A stretch of DNA of 64,000 nt from JAPOXR01 sp964291445 (GCA_964291445.2 OZ219863.1:62001-126000); one strand, 5' to 3'. Shown: positions 33,138 through 42,856, numbered from the stretch's first letter. The notes: generated from the letters alone by a model not told the origin. Program-made: numbers and translations.

Positions 33138-33952
33138 TCCGGATCCCTTGCCACCGACCAGATGAACATTCCCTCCTGGTCGGCAATGGCGATTGCCCGC
33201 TCCCGCTGCAGCAGCATTACGCCGGAGGCGTCCAAGGCGATACCACCGAGCCCTGCCTCGGCCGCCCGGCGAATGGTCCCGGGACCAACAACCGGGAAAT
33301 CGACGCGCAGTTCCTGGCCGGGTTTTGCCGCCTTGTAGGCCAGGCCCAACCTTCCCGTGCGATCGGGGAATTCGGCCGCCAGCGCCACTCCCGCCTGCTG
33401 CAGCATGACATCGGTTCCGGTCACCGTCTCCACCGCCAGGCACAATCTCCTGGCCACGACCGCCGCCTGCCCGATATCGGCCTGCCCCAACTGCTCGACG
33501 ATGTCCCGCGCCCGGCGCAAATCGGCCCGGTCGGCGTCTGCCGGCTGAATCGCGGTCGGAACACCGGGGCCGGCCAGCAGGCCGGGAAGCAACTGGTGAA
33601 CGCCGGTGATCTCCAGCCCCAAACCTTCGATCCTCTCCACCAGCATCCGGATCACGGCATCGTCACCATCCCAGATCTCCGGGCGGGAGCCATCGGCCAC
33701 CAGGTGGCGCCTGACCCCGCCAGCCGGAATGATTTGGCGATAACCTTCCGCCGCCAGGCCGGTGATCACCTCCTCGAAGCTGCCAAGGTCGACCGGGATC
33801 TGGCGATGACCGGCCGTGCCCGACCGGTCGAAGCCGGGCAGACCGAGTATGCATGCGGTCGCGCCGGATTTGGCTGCCAGATCAAGCACCAGCCGCGGCA
33901 GTTCACCGGTGCCGGCTACCAGCAGGAAATTGTCATGCAGGATTTTCGTCAT
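33134..33952 (-). CDS. lpxI: UDP-2,3-diacylglucosamine pyrophosphatase LpxI
   Basis: This enzyme hydrolyses UDP-2,3-diacylglucosamine to lipid X, the step done by LpxH in gamma-proteobacteria; LpxI is the form usual in Alphaproteobacteria. It has 272 residues. LLVAGTGELPRLVLDLAAKSG, IPAGGVRRHLV, GQAAVVARRLCLAVETVTGTD and DFPVVGPGTIRRAAEAGLGGIAL are readable. It overlaps lpxA by 20 bp and lpxB by 4 bp. Confidence 0.94.
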   Translation of the reverse strand: MTKILHDNFLLVAGTGELPRLVLDLAAKSGATACILGLPGFDRSGTAGHRQIPVDLGSFEEVITGLAAEGYRQIIPAGGVRRHLVADGSRPEIWDGDDAVIRMLVERIEGLGLEITGVHQLLPGLLAGPGVPTAIQPADADRADLRRARDIVEQLGQADIGQAAVVARRLCLAVETVTGTDVMLQQAGVALAAEFPDRTGRLGLAYKAAKPGQELRVDFPVVGPGTIRRAAEAGLGGIALDASGVMLLQRERAIAIADQEGMFIWSVARDPD

Positions 33953-34760
33953 GGAACCGCTTGAGCGGCCGCAGCAGCGAGCGCCCGGTATCCTCGCGCA
34001 CGAATTCGATCAAATCGTCGACCAGCCTGCCCCTGTCACCGGATTCCTGCAAATCAAGGATTTTCTCTGCCATCGGCCGGTCGCTTTCGGCCAGCTCGTT
34101 ATAGGCGCTTCGCAGATTGCGAATATCGCCGCCATCGGCGCCCCGACGCCGCAGGCCGACCAGGTTTACCCCTTCCAGTTCGCCCGCCGGCCCCTGCACG
34201 AAACCGTGCGGTATGACATCGCGCCGGACCATGGTGACGGCGCCGATGATGGCCCCCTTGCCAATGCGAACAAACTGGTGAACACCGGACAGGCCGCCAA
34301 TGATCACGTTGTCACCAATCACGCAGTGGCCGCCGAGCGATGCATGGTTGGCCATGATGACGCCATCTCCGACACGGCAATCATGGCCGACATGGGTGCC
34401 GGTCATGAACAGGCAATCATTGCCGACCCGGGTCACACCGCCGCCGAGACGGGTTCCGCCATTGAGGGTCGCGCCCTCCCTGATCCGGTTCCGCTTGCCA
34501 ACGATCAGCCGGGTTCGCTCGCCCTGGTATTTCAAATCCTGCGGAATTTCCCCGACGCAGGCAAAGGGAAAGACAACGGTAAAATCGCCGATCTCGGTCC
34601 ATCCGGTGATCACCGCGTGCGACTTCACCACGACGTTGTCTCCCAGGGCCACGTCGGGCCCGATCACGCAGAACGGACCGACGCTGGTTCCGCCGCCTAT
34701 CACCGCCCCCGGCGCGACGTCGGCCGTTCGGTGGATCGTTGCCGATTGCGCAATCGTCAT
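33933..34760 (-). CDS. lpxA: Acyl-ACP--UDP-N-acetylglucosamine O-acyltransferase
   Basis: This enzyme catalyses the first lipid A step, acylation of UDP-GlcNAc at O-3. At 275 residues it is normal. The N-terminal two thirds is a left-handed beta helix of hexapeptide repeats (IGPDVALGDNVVVKSHAVI and similar), with the catalytic His in GTHVGHDCRVGDGV and the GGLSGVHQFVRIG segment. A helical C-terminal domain follows. It overlaps fabZ by 4 bp and lpxI by 20 bp. Confidence 0.96.
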   Translation of the reverse strand: MTIAQSATIHRTADVAPGAVIGGGTSVGPFCVIGPDVALGDNVVVKSHAVITGWTEIGDFTVVFPFACVGEIPQDLKYQGERTRLIVGKRNRIREGATLNGGTRLGGGVTRVGNDCLFMTGTHVGHDCRVGDGVIMANHASLGGHCVIGDNVIIGGLSGVHQFVRIGKGAIIGAVTMVRRDVIPHGFVQGPAGELEGVNLVGLRRRGADGGDIRNLRSAYNELAESDRPMAEKILDLQESGDRGRLVDDLIEFVREDTGRSLLRPLKRFHDENPA

Positions 34761-35239
34761 CCCCGGGCAACCTCTTCACCTGGCTCCCAGAGCGCCGTTA
34801 TCATCGCCTCGGCCGCCAGCGAATCGCCGACATAGGCCATCCCCTGCATCTTCCACACCTTGCCACGCCTCCTGAGCACGGTCATGTGAAGCTCGAGCAC
34901 GTCCCCGGGGACTACCATCTTCCGAAACCGCGCATTGTCGACTCCCAGGAGATAGATGCTGATATGCTGATCGATCAGGTCCAGCGTGTAATTGACGAGA
35001 ATCGCCGCCGATTGCGCCATCGACTCGACAATGGCGACGCCGGGCATCACCGGGTTGTCCGGAAAATGTCCGGGAAAATGCGGCTCATTGAAGGTGACAT
35101 TCTTGATTCCGACAGCACTTTTTCCCTTCTCCAGCCTGATGACCCTGTCCACCATCAGGAATGGAAACCGGTGCGGAATCATGCGGGTGATCATCGAATG
35201 ATCGATGACCACGTCGTCGACTTCCGGAGCTTCAACCAT
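34757..35239 (-). CDS. fabZ: 3-hydroxyacyl-ACP dehydratase FabZ
   Basis: A dehydratase of the fatty-acid elongation cycle; here it competes with LpxA for hydroxyacyl-ACP. It has 160 residues with a single hot-dog fold. MIPHRFPFLMVDRVI, the catalytic His in FNEPHFPGHFPDNPVMPGV and the Glu in AIVESMAQ are present. It is coupled to lpxA by a 4-bp overlap. lpxD, which precedes fabZ in many Alphaproteobacteria, is not here; ompH lies directly upstream. Confidence 0.96.
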   Translation of the reverse strand: MVEAPEVDDVVIDHSMITRMIPHRFPFLMVDRVIRLEKGKSAVGIKNVTFNEPHFPGHFPDNPVMPGVAIVESMAQSAAILVNYTLDLIDQHISIYLLGVDNARFRKMVVPGDVLELHMTVLRRRGKVWKMQGMAYVGDSLAAEAMITALWEPGEEVARG

Positions 35240-35289
35240 ACATCACCCTTTCGCACTGTGTCCGCCCCCTGGCATGGCGCCAGGACAAC

Positions 35290-36039
35290 TCACTGTTCGG
35301 ACAGGACCTGCTTCTTTATCTTGTATACCCCCCTGGAGATATACTGCGCTGGCGATTCATAATTCCACGAAGCTGTTCCGTCACCCAGAACGCTTCTCAA
35401 CTCATGATGTATCGGTTCGGTGATGTCGACATCATCGTCGGCGTGAAAGATCGTATCCGAATTCATGACAAACAGGTAGCCCTCCCGGTCGGCCACCGAC
35501 CGCACGAATTGCCGAACAAAGCCCTCGAAGAACCGGGCTTCCTGGTCAAGCCATTCCTGCAGCAACTCGGCCTTCAGATCCTGCTGCTCGCGCAATTCCC
35601 CGACCTTGGCGTCAAAGGCGCCGGACAAAATGGTGAATTCATGGTCGGAGAGGGATGCCGCCACCCTCCCGAGCAACTCCTCCTCCTGCTCCAGAAGCAC
35701 GGTCAACTCGACATTCTCTTCCGCCAGCGCCGCCCGTCCCTTGTCGAGTTCGTCAGCAACCCGTCGCCCGTAATCCGATATCCGGTAGAGCTCATCGATA
35801 TCCAGCATCGCGTACGGGGAGATGACGTAGCTGGGTAGCAGGAATTCGGATCCCTGCTGACCGGCCATGTTGGTGGGATCGAAATCCTGACCCGGCACCG
35901 ACGATCCGGTCTCGGAGGCCTCATCGCCTCCCGTGGCCCCGGAGGGCGGCGGCAGGACATCCTGGGCGTCAGCGGCTGACGACAGGGCCGCCGTCAACAC
36001 CAGCATGGCTGCGGATGCCGATCTGATTGCACGGCCCAT
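35290..36039 (-). CDS. OmpH/Skp-family periplasmic chaperone
   Basis: A 249-residue secreted chaperone for unfolded outer-membrane proteins. The signal peptide is SASAAMLVLTAALSSAADAQ. A Pro/Gly/Ser-rich linker of about 55 residues follows. The OmpH core is then LDIDELYRISDYGRRVADELDKGRAALAEENVEL, a long coiled-coil pair, and a C-terminal TIFHADDDVDITEPI strand. The long linker and acidic C-terminus differ from the short Skp of enterobacteria. Its ATG immediately follows the bamA stop codon, the usual BamA-OmpH coupling. Confidence 0.88.
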   Translation of the reverse strand: MGRAIRSASAAMLVLTAALSSAADAQDVLPPPSGATGGDEASETGSSVPGQDFDPTNMAGQQGSEFLLPSYVISPYAMLDIDELYRISDYGRRVADELDKGRAALAEENVELTVLLEQEEELLGRVAASLSDHEFTILSGAFDAKVGELREQQDLKAELLQEWLDQEARFFEGFVRQFVRSVADREGYLFVMNSDTIFHADDDVDITEPIHHELRSVLGDGTASWNYESPAQYISRGVYKIKKQVLSEQ

Positions 36040-38446
36040 TCAGAAACTGGATTCCAGCTCCAGGTTGAATGATTGAGTCTCATCATAGGGCTGTGATCTC
36101 AGATCCCTGGCAAAATTGAACCGCAGCGGACCCAGGAGCGTCGTCCAGAACAGCGAGAACCCGGCCGCCGACCGCAAATGCATCCGGTCATCAATCACGC
36201 AAGTATCCTTGATGACATTGTCATTTTCCGGGTGACGGGCTCTAGGCGGGTTACCGTAGTTTGCGCAGCGCTTGTCGTCCAACCCCCAGATGGAGCCGGC
36301 ATCGAGGAACAACCCGCCGGCCAGGCCAAGCTCCTCGGACACGCCAAGCGGGAACCGGCTCTCGAGCCGCATCGCCGCAAAGTAGTTGCCACCGAGACCG
36401 GTATGGTAAGACCTCGTTACCGAGTCATCCTTGTCCCTTTCTCTAGTCCAATGTGAAGTCCCGGGGGCCGATCCCGCCGGCGGCAAAGCCGCGCATGATT
36501 CCGCCATGCAGGTGGAAGCGGTCCCGGTAGCGGGACGGGCCGCCCGATGCCGTCAGGATACCGCCCTCGAGCTCGCCGGTCAGCGTCACCTCCTCGTTGA
36601 GTATGGTGGTCTGTCCGCCGAGCAGCCCGGTGGTGGTGATCGTCGACGACTTGTCCTTGGTGCCATAGGCAAATTCCTGCCCGCCGCGAAAGACGATCCC
36701 GTGGCGCGGGTTGAATGCGGTCCGCCGGCTGTCGAAGTCGGCGAGGTAATTGGCCGAAACGGTGTCGCCACGGCCCCGTTTGAAATCTTCCGTGACAACA
36801 AATGACGTGTAATTTTGCGGCTGGATCCTGTAGGTCGCCAGACCGACCCCGACCCGCAGCCGGGTATTCTCGTTGATGAAGAATCTCACCGACGGATCAA
36901 TGCGCCATTGCTTGGTGGCAAGGCGGCCATCGCCATCCTCGGAAAAATACGATGTTCGCAGCTGGAATTCGACATCCCGGCGATCAAGGAAATGCGGCTC
37001 GACGAAGGTCAGGGAATAGCTCTTGCTGTTGCCGGTCTCGATTCCGAAGCTGAGAAACTGCCCGCGCCCGAGAAGATTGCTCTCCGACAAGTTGACTGTG
37101 GCCGCAATCCCGTCCGCCTTGGCATAGGTTGCACCAAAGGACAGCGAGCCGGTGGGCTTTTCCTCGACGCGGACCCGCACCACCACGTGACTGCCGCTCG
37201 AGCCCCGCTCCGTCGTCACATTCACCGACGAAAAGAAGCCGAGACGGTTGATTCTCGCTTCCGCATCCTCGATCTCGCGCGGGTTGAAAGGGTCTCCCTC
37301 GACAATATCGAATTGCCGCCTGATGACCCGATCTAGCGTGGTCGTATTGCCCTCGATTTCGATTCTCTCGACGAAGATCCTCGAATCCCGGACAAGGTGG
37401 AAATTGATGTCGACGATCCGGGCCAGATCGTCACGCACCAACTCCGGCTCGGCCCGGATGAACGGCATGTCGTATTCGGCCGCCAGGAACTCCATGCGCC
37501 GGACGGTCTCGTCCACGAGTTTCGGCGTGTAGATGTCACCGGCCACGATCCGGGTGTGGGCGGCAAATTCCTCGACATCAAGCCCTGCCACATCGGTCAC
37601 CGCGGCGACCTCACCGAACCGGTACACCTGACCTTCCCGGATCTTGAATACCAGGAAGAATGCATCCCGCTCGGTCGTCAGCTCCGAGGTCACGGACAGG
37701 ACCTCGAAATCGATATACCCCCGGTCCTTGTAGAACTCCTCAAGCAAGGCCTTGTCAGCCTCGATTCGTTCGGCGATATAGGTATCGCTGCGGACGAATG
37801 TTCGGAATATTCCGGCCTGTTTCGATGCCACGACCCGGCGCAGACGCCCCTCGGAAAAGGCACTGTTGCCGACGAAACTGATTCGTTCGGTCTCGATGAC
37901 CTTGCCCTCGAAGACTTCGAAGACCAGATCGACCCGATTGCCCGAGCGCCGGATGATTTTCGGGGTCACCGTGGCCGCATAACGGCCGCCGACCCGGTAG
38001 GCCTCGGCAATGGCGGTGGCATCGGTCTCGGCCAGGGCCGGATTGTAGACATGCCGCGGCTGCGATCGCACCAGCCCGGTCAGGGCCTCATCCTTGATTC
38101 GCTCGTTGCCTTCGATCGATATCTCGTTGATGGTCGGAAACTCGACGACGCTGATCACCATCTGCCTGCCCCTGGGGGCGATGGCAAATTCCTCGAAAAG
38201 CTGTGCATCGGATATCCGCCGGAAGGCGGCGTTCACCTCGGCCGCCGAAACCGTGCCGGAATACGGCAATTCCGAGATCCGAATCACGCTTTCCGAATCG
38301 ATGCGGGTATTGCCCTCAATGACGATATCCGAATAGCTGTAAGACTGTCCCGCGGCGGCGGCCGGCAGGAGAATGCACAACAGACCACAAATTGACAGAC
38401 CACGGAAAAAGTCTCCAAACCGCAGAACAAAACCACGTACTTGCAT
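36040..38446 (-). CDS. bamA: Outer membrane protein assembly factor BamA, interrupted by a frameshift
   Basis: BamA folds beta-barrel proteins into the outer membrane. The signal peptide (start at 38446) and five POTRA domains (from SYSYSDIVIEGNTRIDSESV to about residue 400) are followed by the barrel. The frame carrying VRGF-like MRGFAAGGIGPRD ends at a TAG at 36445-36443. The rest of the barrel (GGNYFAAMRLESRFPLG, GGLFLDAGSIWG, LGPLRFNFARDL and a final Phe) continues in the other frame to a TGA at 36040. One extra base just after the last shared codon explains the break. Since bamA is essential, an assembly error is likelier than a dead gene. The split falls in the loop region after strand 12 or so. 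Confidence 0.88.
36443..36450 (-). other. Frameshift site in bamA
   Basis: On the minus strand the N-terminal frame reads ..FTLD then TAG. Removing the T that follows the GAC codon yields ..LD-RERDKDDSVTRSYH, joining the two frames without other change. No long homopolymer is present at the site, though AGAAAGGG lies next to it. Confidence 0.8.
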
Positions 38447-38666
38447 TGTCAGGCAGCCCCCACTTCCAACATCACGAGGCATAATGGCCAAAGGCTGACT
38501 TGTCAAAGTCTCCGCGCCTGCGGTCGCGGCAATTCGATCCCCGTCGGCGGCATGTTGTAGAATAGCGTCACACCTCCCGCCGAATTGCCGGCGCAGGACG
38601 GTCCCGACCGCCTGCATCCTGGCCATTCAGGCCGCCAAGGGAGACGCAGGCCGGCGCTGGCGCCTG

Positions 38667-39947
38667 TTACCGGCAGGTCAAATCGTTGAACAGCCCGAAG
38701 CCCATCAGCATGATCACCAGGACCAGGCCGACGGCGATGGAAATCCGCTTGAAATTGCTGCCCGGCTCTCGCCCGACCACCGCCTCGTAGGCGTAGAAGA
38801 CCAGGTGACCGCCATCGAGGCCGGGGATGGGAACGAGGTTCAGGAGCCCGATGACCACTGAAATGGCCGCAATCAGCGAGATGAATTCCATGGATCCCCG
38901 CGATGCGGCGGCACCGGAGATCCTGGCAATTCCGATCGGTCCCTGCAGGTTGCAGGCGCTGATCCGGGCCGAGAGCATGGCGCCCACACCCTGCACGGTC
39001 CCGGAAATGATGCTGGTGGTCCGGTCGAACCCGATCAGGATCGCGTCACCTATCGATGGCGTCGCCCGCTTCGGCTCGAAGAACAGGGCGCCGTTGATAC
39101 CGATCAGCCTACGCTGCTCGAGGCCGCCATCGGCAGCCTGCACCGCTTCCTCCCGGCCAAAGAGGTCGACCCGGAACACCTCGCCGGATCGCCAGACCTG
39201 CAGCGTGACCAGGTTGTCGGCCGATTCTGCCACCAACCGGCGCAACTGGTCGAATGAATGCACCTCCGTGCCGTTGACCGCCAGTATGACATCGCCCACG
39301 AGAAGCCCGGCATCGTCGGCTGCCGACATCAGCCGGATCCCGGCGACGATCGGCGGCATCAGCGGCGGACCAGCCAGCACCAGGGTCTCGCCATCCCGGT
39401 CGACCTGGTATTGAATTTCTCCTCGCCCATCGAGGGTCCCGGCCTGTTGGTAGAGATCAACCAGGCCGTCGATCCGGTTCCCGCCGACTGCCTGGATCCG
39501 GTCCCCCGGCTGCAGCTGGTAGGCGTGACCGGGCAGCGGCTTCAGCGTCCCGATGACCGGCTCGTCGGAGATGATTCCCGTTGCCAGGACGACGAGCGCG
39601 AAGACGATGAGGGAAAACAGGAAATTTGCCAGCGGACCGGCGGCCACGGTGATGGCTCGATGGTGCAGCGCCGCATTGGCCAGGCTGTCGCCCCGACCCT
39701 GCCTGCGGCCCGGTGCCGATGCCGGTCCATCCTCCTCGGCGAAGCGGACATATCCTCCGAGCGGAATCGAGCCGATCTGCCAGACCGTTCCGCGGGAATC
39801 GGTCCAGGACATGATGGGGCGGCCGAACCCGATCGAGAACACCCCGACCCGAATTCCGGCCCATCTGGCAGCCGCGTAATGGCCGAATTCGTGCACGAAA
39901 ACGACGATTCCGACCGCAACCAGGAAGGCCAGCAGGTTTACCAGCAT
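38667..39947 (-). CDS. rseP: Site-2 zinc metalloprotease RseP
   Basis: An intramembrane protease of the M50 family that cleaves anti-sigma factors and remnant signal peptides. It has 426 residues. The zinc motif HEFGH is in the first helix (VFVHEFGHYAAARW, about residues 18-31) and LDG with its Asp is in the last (PIPGLDGGHLVFYAYEAV). Two PDZ-like segments lie between, e.g. ADDAGLLVGDVILAVNGTEVHSF. At least four hydrophobic spans are visible. The ATG at 39947 is chosen because the N-terminal helix begins there. It lies between dxr and bamA, the standard order. Confidence 0.95.
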   Translation of the reverse strand: MLVNLLAFLVAVGIVVFVHEFGHYAAARWAGIRVGVFSIGFGRPIMSWTDSRGTVWQIGSIPLGGYVRFAEEDGPASAPGRRQGRGDSLANAALHHRAITVAAGPLANFLFSLIVFALVVLATGIISDEPVIGTLKPLPGHAYQLQPGDRIQAVGGNRIDGLVDLYQQAGTLDGRGEIQYQVDRDGETLVLAGPPLMPPIVAGIRLMSAADDAGLLVGDVILAVNGTEVHSFDQLRRLVAESADNLVTLQVWRSGEVFRVDLFGREEAVQAADGGLEQRRLIGINGALFFEPKRATPSIGDAILIGFDRTTSIISGTVQGVGAMLSARISACNLQGPIGIARISGAAASRGSMEFISLIAAISVVIGLLNLVPIPGLDGGHLVFYAYEAVVGREPGSNFKRISIAVGLVLVIMLMGFGLFNDLTCR

Positions 39948-40047
39948 GAATCGGGGCCCCTGGATCGAATCCGCCGCTGCCGGGTTGCCGGGCCTGCCGG
40001 TCCACCTGCCTGGTGGGCGGCGTCCCGGGGATGGAGCCTGGGATGGC

Positions 40048-41244
40048 TCACCTTGTGCCTCCGGATGCCGCGACCTGTTCGCCCAGCCGGGTGCGGGCCA
40101 GGCGGTCGGCAGCTTGGATACTGTCAAGGTCGAGCGGGTTGTCGCCAAGATCGTTGCTTGCAGCCATGCCGTTCATCACCGCCTCGACCGCCTGCGCCAT
40201 GCCGGTGAACCCGATCTGCCCGGCCAGGAATGCATCAAGGGCTGCCTCCTTGGCGCCGTTGAACGCCGCACCGGCCACGCCGCCGACCTCCATCACCTCC
40301 CGGGCCAGCCGGAGGGCCGGGAAGCGGTTTTCGTCGGGAGCTTCGAATTCCAGCGCGCCAAGGGCGGCAATGTCCAGCCTCTCCAGGCCGGTCTTCGCCC
40401 GCTCGGGCCAGTTCAGCGCATATTCGATGGCGCCGCGCATGTCGGTGGTGCTCAGATGTGCGAGCATCTGCCCGTCGATGAATCCGACGATGGCATGGAT
40501 GACCGATTGCGGGTGCACCACCACCTTGAGGGCGTTGGATGCAATTCCAAACAGTTCATGTGCTTCAATGAGTTCCAGGGCCTTGTTGAAAAGCGTGGCG
40601 CTGTCGATCGAGATTCTGACTCCCATATCCCAGGTCGGGTGACGGGCCGCCTGCTCCGGCGTCACCCCAGCCAGCTCCTCCGGGCCGGCATTCCTGAACG
40701 GGCCGCCGGAGGCGGTCAGGGTAATCGTCTCGACCGTGCCCATGGGCCGGTGGCGCAACAGCTGGAATATCGCCGAATGCTCGCTGTCTACCGGCAGCAG
40801 GGTGCTCCCGGACCTGCTGGCGGTCGAGGTCACCAATTTGCCGGCCGCGACCAGGCTTTCCTTGTTGGCCAGGCCCAGCACGCAGCCCTGCCGAAGCAGC
40901 CGGAGGTTGGGATAGAGGCCGGCGAAGCCGATGATTGCCGACATCGCCCAATCCACCTTCCGGTCGGCGGCCTCGACCAGCGCCGCCGACCCGGAGGCCA
41001 CGGTGACCGGGCAACCGGCCAGCAGGGTCTCGAGCCGTGGCCGGCACTCGTCAAATGCCGTGACCACCACTTGCGGCCGCAATTCCCTCGCCTGCCGGGC
41101 CAGCAACTCGACATTTCGCCCCCCGGTCAGCGCAACGATCTCGAAGCTCTCGCACCCTCCCAGGCGCTGCAGAACCCCGACGGTCTGCATGCCCACGGAG
41201 CCGGTCGAGCCGAATACAGATATGCGCCGCCGGCCGGAATTCAT
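40048..41244 (-). CDS. dxr: 1-deoxy-D-xylulose 5-phosphate reductoisomerase
   Basis: The second MEP-pathway enzyme: it converts DXP to MEP with NADPH. It has 398 residues from the ATG at 41244. The NADPH loop ISVFGSTGSVGMQTV, LANKESLVAAGKLV, LLPVDSEHSAIFQLL, SGGPFRN and the metal site in NPTWDMG-like HPTWDMGVRISIDSATLFNKALELIEA are intact. The start lies in the first unit of a 41-bp tandem repeat, which supplies several in-frame ATGs; 41244 is preferred because AGGAATGG precedes it at workable spacing. Confidence 0.95.
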   Translation of the reverse strand: MNSGRRRISVFGSTGSVGMQTVGVLQRLGGCESFEIVALTGGRNVELLARQARELRPQVVVTAFDECRPRLETLLAGCPVTVASGSAALVEAADRKVDWAMSAIIGFAGLYPNLRLLRQGCVLGLANKESLVAAGKLVTSTASRSGSTLLPVDSEHSAIFQLLRHRPMGTVETITLTASGGPFRNAGPEELAGVTPEQAARHPTWDMGVRISIDSATLFNKALELIEAHELFGIASNALKVVVHPQSVIHAIVGFIDGQMLAHLSTTDMRGAIEYALNWPERAKTGLERLDIAALGALEFEAPDENRFPALRLAREVMEVGGVAGAAFNGAKEAALDAFLAGQIGFTGMAQAVEAVMNGMAASNDLGDNPLDLDSIQAADRLARTRLGEQVAASGGTR

Positions 41245-41348
41245 CGTGGACACCATTCCTAGATCATTCATCCATCGAGACTCATCGTGGACACCATTCC
41301 CAAATCACCCGTCCATCGTGATTCATCGTGGAAACCATTCCAGCATCC
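41239..41348. repeat. 41-bp tandem repeat, 2.7 units, across the dxr start and cdsA end
   Basis: Units at 41239-41279 and 41280-41320 match at 34 of 41 positions; a third partial unit (28 bp) runs to 41348. Each begins AYTCATCGTGGAMACCATTCC. The array covers the dxr initiation region on one side and the last cdsA codons (LEWFPR and the stop) on the other. Read on the minus strand, each unit carries GGAATGGT and ATG codons, so initiation signals are duplicated. Confidence 0.88.
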
Positions 41349-42108
41349 CGGCCGCATCAAGCAGTCCGAAGATGAGACAGGCCCCGATCATCCCGTCAAA
41401 CCGGTCCATGAACCCTCCGTGACCCGGGATCAGCCTCGAACTGTCCTTGGCGCCCGCCTGGCGCTTGATCCAGCTCTCGCCGAGATCGCCAAGCTGCGCC
41501 GACACTGCCAGCACCAGGCCCAGACCCAGCGCCGGCAGGCTTCCGAGCACCGATCCGGAGACGGCGGCGGCGGCCACGCAGCCGCCAATCGCGCCGCTCC
41601 AGCGCTTGCCGGGGCTGATGAAAGGTGCCAGCCTCGGCCCGCCCAGCGCCTTCCCGGCCATGTAGGCGCCGATATCGGTCGCCGCCACCAGCAGGAGCAT
41701 CCACAGGGCCGGCACGACCCCGGATTGCAGCCGGAGCTCGGCCAGAACACAGCTTCCCAGCATGATCGCCGCGGCACAGATGCCCATGACCAGACGCCGG
41801 TTCGGCAGGATGACGGCCATCAGCACGGCCAGGGGCAGCACCAGCAGGGCCGGCTGAACGGCGCCGAATGACACAGCCGCCACCGCCACCGCCACCGCCA
41901 CGCCGTTGGCCAGCGCATGCCAGGGCCGGATGCCGGGCCAAAGCAGCCTGCCGAGCTCCCAAAGCATGGCGCCGGCCACCAGGGCGCAGAGAAGGGCGAA
42001 CCAGGCACCGCCGGCTAGGAGTGCACCGGCCCCGACTGCCGCCAGGATGGCACCAGACAGCATCCTGAGCCTCAATTCATCGGAAACCTTCGCCGGAAGG
42101 TCATTCAT
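41323..42108 (-). CDS. cdsA: Phosphatidate cytidylyltransferase
   Basis: An integral membrane enzyme that makes CDP-diacylglycerol for phospholipids. It has 261 residues and about seven or eight hydrophobic spans. The C-terminal signature is complete: SAQLGDLGESWIKRQAGAKDSSRLIPGHGGFMDRFD. The ATG at 42108 overlaps the uppS stop (ATGAATGA); a GTG 9 bp upstream is the alternative. The last codons lie in a 41-bp tandem repeat, so the C-terminal residues EWFPR may be a derived end. Confidence 0.95.
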   Translation of the reverse strand: MNDLPAKVSDELRLRMLSGAILAAVGAGALLAGGAWFALLCALVAGAMLWELGRLLWPGIRPWHALANGVAVAVAVAAVSFGAVQPALLVLPLAVLMAVILPNRRLVMGICAAAIMLGSCVLAELRLQSGVVPALWMLLLVAATDIGAYMAGKALGGPRLAPFISPGKRWSGAIGGCVAAAAVSGSVLGSLPALGLGLVLAVSAQLGDLGESWIKRQAGAKDSSRLIPGHGGFMDRFDGMIGACLIFGLLDAAGMLEWFPR

Positions 42109-42856
42109 GTGCAGCACCGAAGCGGCGATTCCTCCGGGAAAATCCTGCCAATGCCGACCGGAAGGTCTCGACGCCGAATTCCGGCCACAACGTGTCGACG
42201 AACTCGAACTCCGAATAGGCCGACTGCCAGAGCATGAAGTTCGACAGGCGGTACTCGCCGGAGGTTCTGATGATCAGGTCCGGATCGGGAAGGTGGCTGG
42301 TATAGAGGTGCGAATCGATGCTCTCTTCGCAGATGTCGTCGGGCCGAAGCTTTCCTTCCGCCACCTCTTTCGCCAGCTTGCGGACGGCCCGTACCATCTC
42401 CGACCTGGCACCGTAATTCACCGCAACCGACAGCTCCAGCCTGGTGCCGAACCTCGTGGATTGTTCCAATTGCCTGATCTGCTCGGTCAGCGGTTCGTCC
42501 AGCCGGGCATGATCGCCGATGAACCTGAACCTGATGCCATTGCGAACCAGCGCTTCGGCTTCCGAGCGGGCATAGATCCTGAACAACGACATCAATCCGT
42601 CGATTTCCTCGGCGGAGCGTTTCCAGTTCTCGGTCGAAAAGGCAAAAACGGTCAGGTACCTGATCCCGAAGCCCGGGCATTCCTCGACGATTTCCCGCAA
42701 CCGTTCGGCACCCTGCTGGTGTCCCCTGATCCTCGGAAGCCCGCGTTGCCTGGCCCAGCGCCCGTTGCCATCCATGATGATGGCGACATGGGCGAGGCGG
42801 TTTTCGCCCGGAGCCGCCTGCTGTCCGAGTGCCCGCCCTGTTGCCCGCGCCTCCAT
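42101..42856 (-). CDS. uppS: Undecaprenyl diphosphate synthase (cis-prenyltransferase)
   Basis: This enzyme extends farnesyl diphosphate with IPP to the C55 carrier lipid for peptidoglycan and O-antigen. It has 251 residues. HVAIIMDGNGRWARQRGLPRIRGHQQG holds the catalytic Asp and diphosphate-binding Arg/His; FAFSTENWKRS, DPDLIIRTSGEYRLSNFMLWQSAYSE and TLWPEF complete the family set. Its start directly follows the frr stop. Confidence 0.97.
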   Translation of the reverse strand: MEARATGRALGQQAAPGENRLAHVAIIMDGNGRWARQRGLPRIRGHQQGAERLREIVEECPGFGIRYLTVFAFSTENWKRSAEEIDGLMSLFRIYARSEAEALVRNGIRFRFIGDHARLDEPLTEQIRQLEQSTRFGTRLELSVAVNYGARSEMVRAVRKLAKEVAEGKLRPDDICEESIDSHLYTSHLPDPDLIIRTSGEYRLSNFMLWQSAYSEFEFVDTLWPEFGVETFRSALAGFSRRNRRFGAAHE

